Made by a program: the position numbers and the translations under genes
The notes under the pieces: model-generated
Database searches by the model: none
Told to the model about the DNA's origin: nothing
What the model saw: the letters and a program-made list of their open reading frames with translations, nothing else
Shown here: piece after piece, positions 1-7,575 of the stretch
How positions within the stretch are numbered: position 1 is the stretch's first letter
How the letters are laid out: every line of letters starts with the position of its first letter
DNA from: Nonomuraea cypriaca
GTDB taxonomy: Bacteria > Actinomycetota > Actinomycetes > Streptosporangiales > Streptosporangiaceae
Direction: 5' to 3'
Assembly: GCF_015645445.1 (NCBI RefSeq)
Contig: NZ_JADOGI010000099.1
Coordinates: forward strand, 1 to 36,897
Length of the DNA: 36,897 bases

Positions 1-283
1 GAGTGCGGGACGGGCGGCGGGGCCGGTTGGGGGGCCGGCGCAGGCGACCAGTCGGTGGCCCCGGAAGGGCCCGCGCGCGGCCGTCCCCGTGGTGACTCCT
101 CATCACGGCGCGCGCCCCACGCGGGCTCCGTGTCCTCTGGAGGAGTACGGCGATGCCTGGCTCCCGACTCAGGCGGCCAGACACGGTGATCACCCTCCAT
201 GACACCTCCTTGTCCCGCTGTCCTATCACTCCTCGGGACGAGGATCCGGCGAACCGTGATCGCTGTGACTGGAGGGGCGGAAT
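1..283. other. Left edge, no supported gene
   Basis: No convincing coding region lies here. It is the 3' flank of the leftward MFS gene that ends at 284. A GGAGGAG ribosome-site-like sequence stands 7 nt before an ATG at 153, but the frame it opens runs antisense through the MFS gene and has no recognisable protein features. A perfect 10-bp palindrome (GGTGATCACC, 185-194) and a 6-bp hairpin (TCCTCG/CGAGGA, 230-244) are present. The hairpin could help end MFS transcription, but there is no T-tract. Confidence 0.5.
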
Positions 284-1666
284 TCAGCGGATGCGTCCGG
301 CGAGCACGGTGGCGGACAGGCCGATTCCGGCCATGAGCAGCGAGATCACCACGAACCCGGTGGCGATCTCGGCGGAGGAGTGCCCGATCAGGTTGACCAG
401 CGCCCCGGCGACGCCGATCGCCAGTGCGGAGCCCAGCATGTCCGTCACCGACAGCGCGGCCGAGTTCGCCCCCTGCTCGTTGACGGGCGACTGCTTGAGC
501 GCCGTGACGCTGACGGTGGTCATCCCGAAGCCCATCCCGAACCCGGCCACCACCCACGCGGGCGCGGCGATCCACCCCGTCACCCCCGGCATGACGGAAA
601 ACAGGCAGACCAGGATCGAGACCGTCACGGCCGCCGCGCCCAGCCGAATCCTCCGGTACGGCTCCCCGGCACTCCTGCTCTGCAGGTACGACCCCGCGGA
701 CCACCCCAGGGCGCCGGCCGTCAACGCCATCCCCGCCTCCCTCAACTGGAACGACTTGACCTCCTCAAGCGCCAGCGGGATGAACGAGTTCACCCCGAAG
801 AACGAGGCCGAGAACAGCCCCCGCATCAGCACGGTCGTGGGCAGCCCCCGCGCGAACCGCAGCGCGCCGGGAGGCAGCAGCCGATACAGCCCGTACCCCA
901 TGGACGCCAGCCCCACCGCGGTCTCGGCGGCGCCGGACACCGGGTACAGGTGCAGCCGGTCCACCCCGTGCAGCAGCACACCGGCCCCGAAGGCCGTCGC
1001 GGTGGCGGCCAGGGTCATCGCCAGCGGCCTCGACCGGGGCCCCCCGGACGGCGACTCCTCCGCGTCGGAACGCCGCCGCAACGCCGGTACGAGCATCGCC
1101 AGCGCGGGCAGGACCAGCGGGATGATCCCGTAGAAGACGTATCGCCAACCCCACTGCTCGCCGACGAAGCCCGCCACGGCGGGCCCCACCATGGCCGGCA
1201 CCACCCAGGCGGCGGAGATGGCCGCGAACGCCTTGGGCTGGACGCCGGCCGGGTAGACCCGCGCGATCATCACGTACAGCGCCACCACGCAGGCTCCGGC
1301 CCCCAGCCCCTGTACGGCCCGCGCCACCAGGAACAGCACCGCCGACGTGGCCGCCCCCGCCAGCCCCATGCCGACCACGAAGAGCATGACTCCGGCGACG
1401 AACGGCACCGCGTAACCACGCCGGTCCGCCCAGAGCCCGGCCACCACGTTCGCGAACAGGCTGGCGATCAGAAAGGCGGAGAAGCTCACCCCGTAGAGGT
1501 CCAGCGCGTCCAGCTCGTCGGCGATGTCCGGCATGACCACGCTGACCGACATGCCCTCGAACGCGATCAGCGTGACCACCAGCACGATGCCGATGGTGGC
1601 GCTGCGGTAGGCGGGGCCGAGGAGACGGGATTCACGGGGAGTGTCGGTTGCTTTAGGTGCTGTCAC
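284..1666 (-). CDS. MFS transporter (12-14 TM helices)
   Basis: A 460-residue integral membrane protein of the major facilitator superfamily, probably a proton-coupled exporter; the substrate cannot be read from sequence. Helices run through the whole protein after about 20 cytoplasmic residues. The motif A region reads GLWADRRGY between helices 2 and 3. A motif-C-like stretch, GPAVAGFVG, lies near residue 160 in helix 5 and is typical of drug/proton antiporters. A charged, Pro/Ser-rich loop after about residue 200 separates the two halves. The start is a GTG whose first base directly follows the TAG of the metalloprotease gene, so the two genes share no intergenic base and are probably translationally coupled. 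Family assignment is firm; the role as an efflux pump is inference. Confidence 0.88.
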   Translation of the reverse strand: MTAPKATDTPRESRLLGPAYRSATIGIVLVVTLIAFEGMSVSVVMPDIADELDALDLYGVSFSAFLIASLFANVVAGLWADRRGYAVPFVAGVMLFVVGMGLAGAATSAVLFLVARAVQGLGAGACVVALYVMIARVYPAGVQPKAFAAISAAWVVPAMVGPAVAGFVGEQWGWRYVFYGIIPLVLPALAMLVPALRRRSDAEESPSGGPRSRPLAMTLAATATAFGAGVLLHGVDRLHLYPVSGAAETAVGLASMGYGLYRLLPPGALRFARGLPTTVLMRGLFSASFFGVNSFIPLALEEVKSFQLREAGMALTAGALGWSAGSYLQSRSAGEPYRRIRLGAAAVTVSILVCLFSVMPGVTGWIAAPAWVVAGFGMGFGMTTVSVTALKQSPVNEQGANSAALSVTDMLGSALAIGVAGALVNLIGHSSAEIATGFVVISLLMAGIGLSATVLAGRIR

Positions 1667-2563
1667 CTACATATCGTAATTTGCCGGAAACCTGGGCGGT
1701 CGTCGGTACACCGCCCACATCTCGCGCATCCGCCGTGCCTGCCCCCGCGTGAACTCGGACATGCACGCGTCGTGGCCGTAGTCCATGAAGTTGTGCAGCG
1801 GGTCACGGCCGGCGAGCCCGCACGTGTCCTTGCCGGGGCGGCACGTGTCGGTCGGCCTGGCCTCGGCCGGGGTGTCCTCGATGCCGTCGCCCGGCACCTC
1901 GCACCCGTTCTCGAATGTGTGGAACAGCCCGAGCCAGTGCCCGATCTCGTGTACGCCGGTGAAGCCCCGGTCGTAGTTGCTCATCACGCCACCGGGCAGG
2001 CTGCGCCAGTCGATCACCACGCCGTCGAGGACCGGCTCGCCCGCGTACCAGTAGGGGTAGGCGGCGAAGCCCAGCATGTGCTTGCTGAGCTGGGCGACGT
2101 AGAGGTTGAGCGTGTCGGAACCGCCCTGGTGCAGCGCGTCCTTCATGGCCCGCTCGTGGCCGACCGGGTCGGCGAACCAGGTGGCGTTCCGCCTGACCGA
2201 GATGCCGTCGAGCCGGAAGCGCACACCGGTGTCCACACCGCCGTAGGCGCCGCCGTACGCGGCGTTGAGCACGTCGATCTGGGCCCTGATCGCCCGGTCG
2301 GAGACCGGGCGATCAGCCTCGGCGAGGACGTGCACGCGGGTCGGCACGGTGAACTGCGCGGGCGGCGTGCCGCCGGCGAGGCGCCTGCCGATCTCGGCCA
2401 TCACCTTGGCGACGTCTCCTGGCACGGGCGAGCGTGGGGCCGGCGAGCGCGGCGCGGGCGCCCGCGAGGCGGTGCACTCGGCGGCCACGGCGGGCCGGAG
2501 TGGCGACCCGAGTCCGGTCACGAGCAGGCATGCCAACGAGACGGCGGTCACACGCCGGGCCAT
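1667..2563 (-). CDS. Secreted M43-type zinc metalloprotease
   Basis: A 298-residue exported peptidase. Residues 1-28 form a classical signal peptide with a basic N-terminus, a Leu/Val core and a PAVAA end. The catalytic zinc motif HEIGHWLGLFH fits HExxHxxGxxH of metzincins. A downstream NFMDYG gives the Met-turn. This combination is characteristic of the M43 (pappalysin/cytophagalysin) family. Several Cys residues after the zinc site could form disulfides, as in that family. A GGGGAG ribosome site lies 5 nt before the ATG. The stop abuts the MFS start, so they are very likely cotranscribed, an unusual pairing of an extracellular protease with a transporter. Substrates are unknown. Confidence 0.88.
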   Translation of the reverse strand: MARRVTAVSLACLLVTGLGSPLRPAVAAECTASRAPAPRSPAPRSPVPGDVAKVMAEIGRRLAGGTPPAQFTVPTRVHVLAEADRPVSDRAIRAQIDVLNAAYGGAYGGVDTGVRFRLDGISVRRNATWFADPVGHERAMKDALHQGGSDTLNLYVAQLSKHMLGFAAYPYWYAGEPVLDGVVIDWRSLPGGVMSNYDRGFTGVHEIGHWLGLFHTFENGCEVPGDGIEDTPAEARPTDTCRPGKDTCGLAGRDPLHNFMDYGHDACMSEFTRGQARRMREMWAVYRRPPRFPANYDM

Positions 2564-2641
2564 ACGGTCTCCCCATGACGGTATGAGCTGGTCTGGGTAC
2601 TGACCGTAGCCTTACCGGGCGGGATTACCGCTCAGCAACAC

Positions 2642-2899
2642 TCACTGCTTGTCGTCGCCGTCGCCGCCACCCACGGGCAGCCCCTCGTAGATCTCCTTGC
2701 ACTCGGGGCACACCGGGTATTTCTTCGGGTCGCGGCTGGGCACCCAGACCTTGCCGCACAGGGCGCGGATGGGCGTGCCCGTCACCATGCTCTCGGTGAT
2801 CTTGTTCCGGTCCGCGTAGTGCGCGAAGCGCTCGTGATCGCCGTCGCCGTGCGACGTCTTCGGCGTGGTCTCCTGCTCTGGGAGGATCTTCGTGCTCAC
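2642..2899 (-). CDS. DUF3039 family protein
   Basis: An 85-residue soluble protein. The GTG start (protein begins MSTKILPEQE) is chosen because it gives the usual compact length. The same frame stays open far upstream, but that part is antisense to or a shadow of the MFS gene. The body holds a HERFAHYADR segment, then ALCGKVWVPSRDP and CPECKEIYE. The Cys pattern (one Cys, then CPEC about 20 residues later) suggests a small zinc-binding ribbon. This matches the actinobacterial DUF3039 family, whose function is unknown. The C-terminus is Gly/Asp-rich and acidic. It sits alone, downstream of the MFS terminator hairpin, so it probably has its own promoter. Confidence 0.8.
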   Translation of the reverse strand: MSTKILPEQETTPKTSHGDGDHERFAHYADRNKITESMVTGTPIRALCGKVWVPSRDPKKYPVCPECKEIYEGLPVGGGDGDDKQ

Positions 2900-2945
2900 C
2901 CCATCGAGTTTATGCCCGTCCGCGAGCGCTCCCCCACAAAGCAGT

Positions 2946-2973
2946 ACGGCCCCCGCCGCGTGGCGGGGGCCGT
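2946..2973 (-). terminator. Terminator hairpin after the MFS drug exporter
   Basis: A perfect 12-bp stem (ACGGCCCCCGCC paired with its complement) with a 4-nt loop, 12 nt past the stop of the leftward MFS gene. A short, moderately T-containing stretch follows in the leftward direction. Confidence 0.8.
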
Positions 2974-2985
2974 AATCGCCGGCGG

Positions 2986-4593
2986 TCAGCCCATGTGGAC
3001 CGGCGCGCCCTCGGTCTTCCTGCCGGCCCTGATGAACAACGTCAGCACGGCGGTCAACAGTGCGATGCCCGTGCTCACCAGGAAGGCGATGTGCATGCCG
3101 TCCATGAAGGAGAGGTGCACGGCGTCGGTGATCTGCTGCGGCACTCCGGGCGGCGCCATGCCGAACGCGGCGGCCTTCTCCAGCGCCGTCAACTGCTCGC
3201 CCGGGATCCCCTGGGCGGCCTGGCCGAGGTGGCCGGGCAGCCTGCTGGAGATCTCGGCGGCCATCACGGCGCCCAGGATCGCGGTGCCGAGCGCGCCGCC
3301 GACCTGCATGGCCGACTGCTGCAGCCCGCCCGCGACGCCGCTGAGCTCCACGGGGGCATTGCCCACGATGATCTCCGTAGCGCCTACGAACACCGGCGAG
3401 AGGCCGAAGGCGAGCAGGACGAACGGGATGCCGCTCTCGATGAACGACGCGTCGATGGTGAGCTGGGACATGAGGAACATCGACAACGCGGTGATCAGCA
3501 GGCCGGCCCCCATCGTGATCTTCGGGCCGAACCTGCCGATCGCCATGCCCGCCAGCGGCGAGGCGAGGATCATGCCGGCGCTCATCGGCATCATGCGCAG
3601 GCCGGCCTCCAGCGGGGACAGGCCGTGCACGCCCTGGAAGAAGAAGCCCAGAAAGAACATCGCGCCGAACATCGCGAACGCCACCATCATCATCAGCACC
3701 GTGCCGATGGAGATCGACGCGTTCCTGAAGAGCGACAGCGGCACCAGCGGCTGCTTGCCGATCTTCTGGGCGCGGCCCTGCCAGAAGATGAAGGCGCCGA
3801 TCAGCACCACGAACGCGGCAAGGAAGGTCAGCGTCGTGCTGTCCCCCCAGCCCCACTCGGGCGCCTTGATGATCGTCCAGACCAGCGAGAACATCGCACC
3901 CGACAGCAGCAGCACGCCGAGCCAGTCGATCCTCGCCATGGTCTGCGAGCGGTTGTCCTTGATCAGGAAGATGCCCATGAGCACGGCGATGATGCCGACG
4001 GGCGCGTTGATGAAAAAGACCGACTCCCAGCTGACGTTCTCGACCAGCACTCCGCCCACGATCGGGCCGGCGGCGCTGGACAGGCCGATGATCGCACCCC
4101 AGGCCCCCATCGCCTGGTTGAGCTTCTCACCGGGGAACGCGCTGCGCAGCAGCGCCAGCGCGGCGGGCTGGAGCAACGCGCCGAACAGGCCCTGCAGCAC
4201 CCGCAGGCCGATCAGCGCGCCGATCGGTGAGAGCCCGGGAATGACGTCGGCCAGTTCGGCGCTCAAACCGATGCCCACCGAAGAGACGGCGAAGCCCGCC
4301 ACACCGATCAGGAAGATCCGCTTGTGCCCGAACAGGTCTCCGAGCTTGCCCGCCGTGATCAGGAAAACCGCCAGCGCCAGCAGATAACCGCTGGTCACCC
4401 ACTGCAAGTCGGACAGTGACGCTTTCAGATCGGCCTGGATGACCGGGTTGGCGATGCCCACGACCGTGCCATCGAGCATCACCATGATGACGCCCAGGCA
4501 GACCGCCAGCAGCACGAGCCACGGATTTCCCCCGGTCCCCGGCTTCGCCCTGCCGGGCGATGACGGCGCGTCGACCGCCTTCGCGTGAGCCAT
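2986..4593 (-). CDS. MFS drug exporter, DHA2 (EmrB/QacA) family, 14 TM
   Basis: A 535-residue membrane protein. The first helix ends in LDGTVVGIANP, the DHA2 form of the LDxTxVNVALP motif. Motif A is GKLGDLFGHKRIF. A GPIVGGVL motif C lies in helix 5. Fourteen predicted helices and the length fit the EmrB/QacA drug:H+ antiporters. It is divergent from a TetR-family gene with about 160 bp between them, the standard arrangement for a pump controlled by its own repressor. The leftward promoter and an inverted repeat lie in that gap, and a strong hairpin follows the stop. The family is firm; the drug specificity is unknown. Confidence 0.92.
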   Translation of the reverse strand: MAHAKAVDAPSSPGRAKPGTGGNPWLVLLAVCLGVIMVMLDGTVVGIANPVIQADLKASLSDLQWVTSGYLLALAVFLITAGKLGDLFGHKRIFLIGVAGFAVSSVGIGLSAELADVIPGLSPIGALIGLRVLQGLFGALLQPAALALLRSAFPGEKLNQAMGAWGAIIGLSSAAGPIVGGVLVENVSWESVFFINAPVGIIAVLMGIFLIKDNRSQTMARIDWLGVLLLSGAMFSLVWTIIKAPEWGWGDSTTLTFLAAFVVLIGAFIFWQGRAQKIGKQPLVPLSLFRNASISIGTVLMMMVAFAMFGAMFFLGFFFQGVHGLSPLEAGLRMMPMSAGMILASPLAGMAIGRFGPKITMGAGLLITALSMFLMSQLTIDASFIESGIPFVLLAFGLSPVFVGATEIIVGNAPVELSGVAGGLQQSAMQVGGALGTAILGAVMAAEISSRLPGHLGQAAQGIPGEQLTALEKAAAFGMAPPGVPQQITDAVHLSFMDGMHIAFLVSTGIALLTAVLTLFIRAGRKTEGAPVHMG

Positions 4594-4654
4594 GAAGTCC
4601 CCCTAAGTACACAGACAGCCCCGCACCGGGGCATAGATCCCGTAGATTCCCAGT

Positions 4655-4683
4655 AATCTATGTCAGTCGATGACTAATGACAA
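4655..4683 (-). promoter_or_regulatory. Leftward promoter of the DHA2 exporter
   Basis: Read on the minus strand: TTGTCA (-35), 17 nt, TAGATT (-10). Both hexamers and the spacing are close to the housekeeping consensus. The transcript would have a leader of about 60 nt containing a small GCCCCG/CGGGGC hairpin (4618-4632). Confidence 0.6.
4661..4682. promoter_or_regulatory. Candidate TetR operator between -35 and -10
   Basis: Inverted repeat TGTCA-N12-TGACA. It fills the spacer and the -35 of the leftward promoter, the expected place for a TetR repressor to block the pump gene and, possibly, its own gene. Assignment to the neighbouring TetR is inference. Confidence 0.5.
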
Positions 4684-4752
4684 CCGACTTTTATCCGGCA
4701 TGCTATGACTTATGGCACACTGTGACAGTTAGATGTCGAGGGGGTGACCACT

Positions 4753-5382
4753 GTGGGTCTGCGGGAACGCAAAAAGGAAAAGACGCGCCTGGCGATCCTG
4801 GACGCGGCGCTCGATCTGATCCTCGAACAAGGATACGAGTCGACCACCATCGAGCAGATCGCGGGGGTCGTGGAAATCTCCCCCCGGACCTTCTTCCGCT
4901 ACTTCACCAGCAAGGACCATCTCGTGCTGTGGTTCCACGAGCACACGGAGGAGATCATGCTGGAGACTCTCGCATCACGCCCGCCGGATGAGCCCCCCTT
5001 CACCGTGCTCATGCACGCGCTTCGCGAGATGCTGAGTGATCTGGAGTCTTCAACGCCCGAGGACGCGACGAGGTTCCTGAAGTTGCGCCAGATCTTCGAC
5101 CAGTACCCCCATCTGGTCGGGCAGTCGGTGGCCAGGGGCGCGCAGACCGAGCGCCGCTTCGCCGAGGTGGTCGCCGCCCGCCGGAGCACCGACCCGGACG
5201 AGGACCAGCTCGCCCACCTGATCGTCGCGTTCGCCATGTCCACGTTGCGGGTCGGTTCCGAGTGCCCGAACCGGGAGGGGACCATACCCGAGATCACCAG
5301 CCGGATCGCGGAGACCATGGAGCTGGCCGAGCGCTCACTCCGGCCCGGCTGGGACGTCCAGCGCCCGGCCCAGCCCGCCTGA
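4753..5382 (+). CDS. TetR-family regulator of the adjacent exporter
   Basis: A 209-residue one-component repressor. The N-terminal helix-turn-helix covers about residues 8-55, with TTIEQIAGVVEISPRTFFRYF as the recognition region. The C-terminal half is the variable ligand and dimer domain. The GTG at 4753 is preferred over the in-frame GTG at 4744 because GAGGGGG ends 8 nt upstream of it; from the earlier GTG the spacing would be zero. Being divergent from the DHA2 pump, it probably represses the pump and releases it on drug binding. Odd feature: after its TGA the same frame continues directly into a 15-bp tandem array. Confidence 0.88.
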   Translation: MGLRERKKEKTRLAILDAALDLILEQGYESTTIEQIAGVVEISPRTFFRYFTSKDHLVLWFHEHTEEIMLETLASRPPDEPPFTVLMHALREMLSDLESSTPEDATRFLKLRQIFDQYPHLVGQSVARGAQTERRFAEVVAARRSTDPDEDQLAHLIVAFAMSTLRVGSECPNREGTIPEITSRIAETMELAERSLRPGWDVQRPAQPA

Positions 5383-5394
5383 TCAAGCCCTGCC

Positions 5395-5505
5395 GATCTG
5401 GGTCCGGCCGATCTGGGTCCGGCCGATCTGGGTCCGGCCGATCTGGGTCCGGCCGATCTGGGTCCGGCCGATCTGGGTCCGGCCGATCTGGGTCCGGCCA
5501 ATCTG
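5395..5505. repeat. 15-bp tandem array, 7 full copies plus a partial
   Basis: Seven identical copies of GATCTGGGTCCGGCC, then a partial unit AATCTG. It lies between convergent tetR (stop 5382) and yqgE (stop 5513). In the tetR frame, beyond its stop, each unit reads Ala-Asp-Leu-Gly-Pro, and the last partial reads Ala-Asn-Leu. The identity of all copies suggests recent expansion or strong homogenisation. Confidence 0.95.
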
Positions 5506-5512
5506 ATGATCG

Positions 5513-6091
5513 TCAGTTCATCGTGGGGTCGTCCGGGCACGTGGCCACGAAGGCGAGTTCGCCGCGCTGCCGTCGCAGGACGTAGCGCCAGAGTGCGCCC
5601 GGGTCGGCATGGAAGGTGTCGCCGACCTCGGAGTCGACGACGTACCAGGCGCCCTCGGCGATCTCGCTCTCCAGCTGTCCCGTCGACCAGCCCGCGTAAC
5701 CGGCGAAGATGCGCATCTGCGCGATCTCGCCCTGCAGGATCTCGGGCGGCGCGTCCAGGTCCACCGTGCCCAGCCGGGAGACGGCCGGGGTCCCCGCGTG
5801 CAGCCTGCGCCAGCCCAGCGGCTCCTCACCGCTCGGGACCGCCGCCAGCGCCAGCGCGCTGTCCGTCTGTACGGGCCCGCCCTCGAAGAGCACGGACGGC
5901 CCGGTCACCAGCGGATCCCACACCGGGAGCACCTGGGTCACAGAGATGTCACTTGGCCTGTTGAGCACCACGCCGAGGGTGCCGCCGTCGTGGTCGTGTT
6001 CGAGGACGAGCACGACGCTACGCCGGAAGTTGGGGTCGTCAAGAAGCGGCGTCGCCACCAACAAACCGCCGACGTAGATCGCTTCCGCCAT
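5513..6091 (-). CDS. yqgE: YqgE/AlgH family protein (UPF0301)
   Basis: A 192-residue soluble protein of the YqgE/AlgH fold. The start ATG (MAEAIYVGGLLVATPLL) is preferred because the family normally begins just before the GxLLVATPxLxDPNF motif. An upstream GTG at 6160 would add an unconserved 23-residue leader, and an ATG at 6112 is a further option. Visible family motifs are ATPLLDDPNFRRSVVLVLEHD, GVVLNRP and a GPV segment. The C-terminus ends in ATCPDDPTMN. The biochemical role of the family is unsettled. It is divergent from the LPYTG protein and convergent with tetR across the 15-bp array. A TGGGGG/CCCCCA hairpin (6113-6132) lies just upstream of the chosen start. Confidence 0.88.
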   Translation of the reverse strand: MAEAIYVGGLLVATPLLDDPNFRRSVVLVLEHDHDGGTLGVVLNRPSDISVTQVLPVWDPLVTGPSVLFEGGPVQTDSALALAAVPSGEEPLGWRRLHAGTPAVSRLGTVDLDAPPEILQGEIAQMRIFAGYAGWSTGQLESEIAEGAWYVVDSEVGDTFHADPGALWRYVLRRQRGELAFVATCPDDPTMN

Positions 6092-6201
6092 ACATCCATC
6101 ATGAAGGTTCATTGGGGGTCTGCGCTCCCCCAGTCGGTTGATGTTACTTTTCGCGTTCACTTGGGCACTTTACGTAGCAAAGATCACAGTGGGGGGAGCG
6201 C

Positions 6202-6717
6202 ATGCGCATTAGTACCTGTTTCGTGCTGGCAGTCCTGCCGATGGCCGCCGTGCTCCTCCTCCCCGCCGCGGCGTGGGCGTGGCCGTGGCCGCGGCCGGAC
6301 TCCGGCGACCCGTTCACGATGACCGTGGACGACGCCGGCTGCCGCTCCGGCGAGGTGGCCGTCAGGTTGCACAACCAGACCCGCCAGCTCGTCCGCTTCG
6401 ACCTCAAGGCCGACTCCGTGAGGGTGGCGACCGGCTCGATCCCGGCCCGCGAGACCGTCGTCAGGCACGTCCCCGTGAGGAGGGGCAGCCAGGCCGAGAT
6501 CGAGGCGTACTCGGTCAGCGAGAACGAGGCCGACACCCTGATCGACTCCACCCGGGCCGAGAATGACTGTCCCTGGGGCCACCAGCGCCACGGCCACCTC
6601 CCCTACACGGGCCCGCCCGCCGACCTGATGGGCAAGCTGGCCACGGGCGTCGGCTTCGTGGTGATGGGGGCCATCCTGTGGTGGTACGGCTCGATCTGGC
6701 CGCGCTCAGCTCCCTGA
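6202..6717 (+). CDS. Exported protein with LPYTG sortase-like sorting signal
   Basis: A 171-residue exported protein. Residues 1-26 are a signal peptide ending AAAWA. The mature part has two Cys (GCRSGE and NDCPWG) that could form a disulfide around a small beta-type domain. Near the C-terminus a His-rich GHQRHGHLPYTG leads into a hydrophobic helix (about 20 residues) and a short tail with one Arg. This is the layout of a sortase sorting signal: LPxTG, hydrophobic span, basic tail. The GGGGGGAG ribosome site supports the ATG. No sortase is encoded nearby, so the anchoring enzyme would be elsewhere. The last 12 nt overlap the convergent tetR. The function of the domain is unknown. Confidence 0.75.
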   Translation: MRISTCFVLAVLPMAAVLLLPAAAWAWPWPRPDSGDPFTMTVDDAGCRSGEVAVRLHNQTRQLVRFDLKADSVRVATGSIPARETVVRHVPVRRGSQAEIEAYSVSENEADTLIDSTRAENDCPWGHQRHGHLPYTGPPADLMGKLATGVGFVVMGAILWWYGSIWPRSAP

Positions 6718-7332
6718 GCCGGGCACGACGAACGCACCCGCCCGGGCGGCGACCAGCGTACGAGCCACCGACTGCTCGGCGACCTCGCGCGTCACCGGCT
6801 CCCGTGTGACCACCAGGCGGTAGTAGAGCGGGGCGGAGACCGCACGGACCACCTCCGCCCCGTCGGTCCCCTCGGGCAACTCCCCCCGCTTGACGGCCAG
6901 GTCCACGGCGCCGGCCCACTCCGTGATGCGGCGCTGATAGAAGGCCCGCAGGGCGTTCTCGGCCTGCCCGTCGCAGGTCGCGGCGGCGATCACCGCCTGG
7001 AACGTGGCCCCGAGCCGCCCGTCGGTGACCGCGTTCAGCACGCTGACGGCGTTGGCCAGCAGGTCGCCCTCGATCGTGCCCGTGTCGGCGTGCGACGAGG
7101 ACTGGTCGGCCAGCTCCGACATCAGGTCGGTGACCAGACCGGCCCTGCTTCCCCAGCGCCGGTAGACCGTCGTCTTGCCGACGCCCGCCCTGGCCGCGAC
7201 CTGATCCATGGTCAGGCCGTGGAAACCGTACTCGACCAGCTCATCCTGGGTGGCGTCGAGTACGGCGGCGCGCACCCTCGCGGTGCGGCCCCCGGGCCGC
7301 ACGGTTCCCGCAGAACGGGAAGGTTGTTCCAT
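6706..7332 (-). CDS. TetR-family regulator
   Basis: A 208-residue repressor-type protein. The HTH lies at about residues 18-64, with LTMDQVAARAGVGKTTVYRRW typical of the family. The C-terminal domain is a variable effector domain. The ATG at 7332 is chosen over the adjacent TTG at 7335 because GAGGAG lies 5 nt upstream of the ATG. A perfect 8-6-8 inverted repeat lies 32 nt upstream and overlaps a TAAAAT -10-like hexamer, so autoregulation is likely. No divergent target gene follows on the other side, only gene-poor DNA, so the regulated target is not obvious. It converges with, and overlaps by 12 nt, the LPYTG gene. Confidence 0.88.
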   Translation of the reverse strand: MEQPSRSAGTVRPGGRTARVRAAVLDATQDELVEYGFHGLTMDQVAARAGVGKTTVYRRWGSRAGLVTDLMSELADQSSSHADTGTIEGDLLANAVSVLNAVTDGRLGATFQAVIAAATCDGQAENALRAFYQRRITEWAGAVDLAVKRGELPEGTDGAEVVRAVSAPLYYRLVVTREPVTREVAEQSVARTLVAARAGAFVVPGSGS

Positions 7333-7363
7333 CAAGGCTCCTCGTCGTACTACCGCCCCATTT

Positions 7364-7385
7364 TAACGGGAATATCCTCCCGTTA
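7364..7385. promoter_or_regulatory. Candidate TetR autoregulatory operator
   Basis: Perfect inverted repeat TAACGGGA-N6-TCCCGTTA. On the minus strand it overlaps TAAAAT, a good -10 for the tetR gene that starts at 7332. Position and symmetry support a TetR-type operator. Confidence 0.65.
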
Positions 7386-7459
7386 GGGGATGACATGGCC
7401 GGTAGCGCCTGGTGCTGCTCATGGCCGCTCACGGCGGATCACCGGCCGGTTCCAGCGAG

Positions 7460-7575
7460 CGCCCCTGATCGGCATGGCGCCGCTCAGGACGTTCCTGATC
7501 GGCGTGCCACTGCTCGGGCGCTTCCTGGGGTGGCGCCGCTAGGGCGCTTCCTGGGTTGGCATGGCGCCGCTCGGG
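7460..7575. repeat. Degenerate ~30-bp tandem repeat, 4 units
   Basis: Units at 7460-7489, 7490-7518, 7519-7544 and 7545-7575 share a core of (g/t)(c/t)cctg, (a/g)tcggc or gttggc, then gccgctcggg. Lengths are 30, 29, 26 and 31. On the minus strand the first units read as ten-residue repeats such as PERRHADQGR and PEQWHADQER. The indels break any single frame. Confidence 0.6.

Noticed and set aside
153..1133. Open frame starting after GGAGGAG at 153
   Set aside because: Good ribosome-site match, but most of it is antisense to the MFS gene and its peptide is Pro/Ser/Ala-rich without any family features.
380..2578. A 732-codon plus-strand frame
   Set aside because: Antisense to both the MFS and the metalloprotease genes; composition typical of shadow frames.
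2642..3856. A 404-residue version of the DUF3039 protein
   Set aside because: The N-terminal 319 residues overlap the MFS drug exporter in another frame and are low-complexity. Only the last 85 residues match DUF3039.
5395..5505. CRISPR or phage attachment site
   Set aside because: Identical head-to-tail 15-bp units with no spacers, no tRNA and no integrase nearby.
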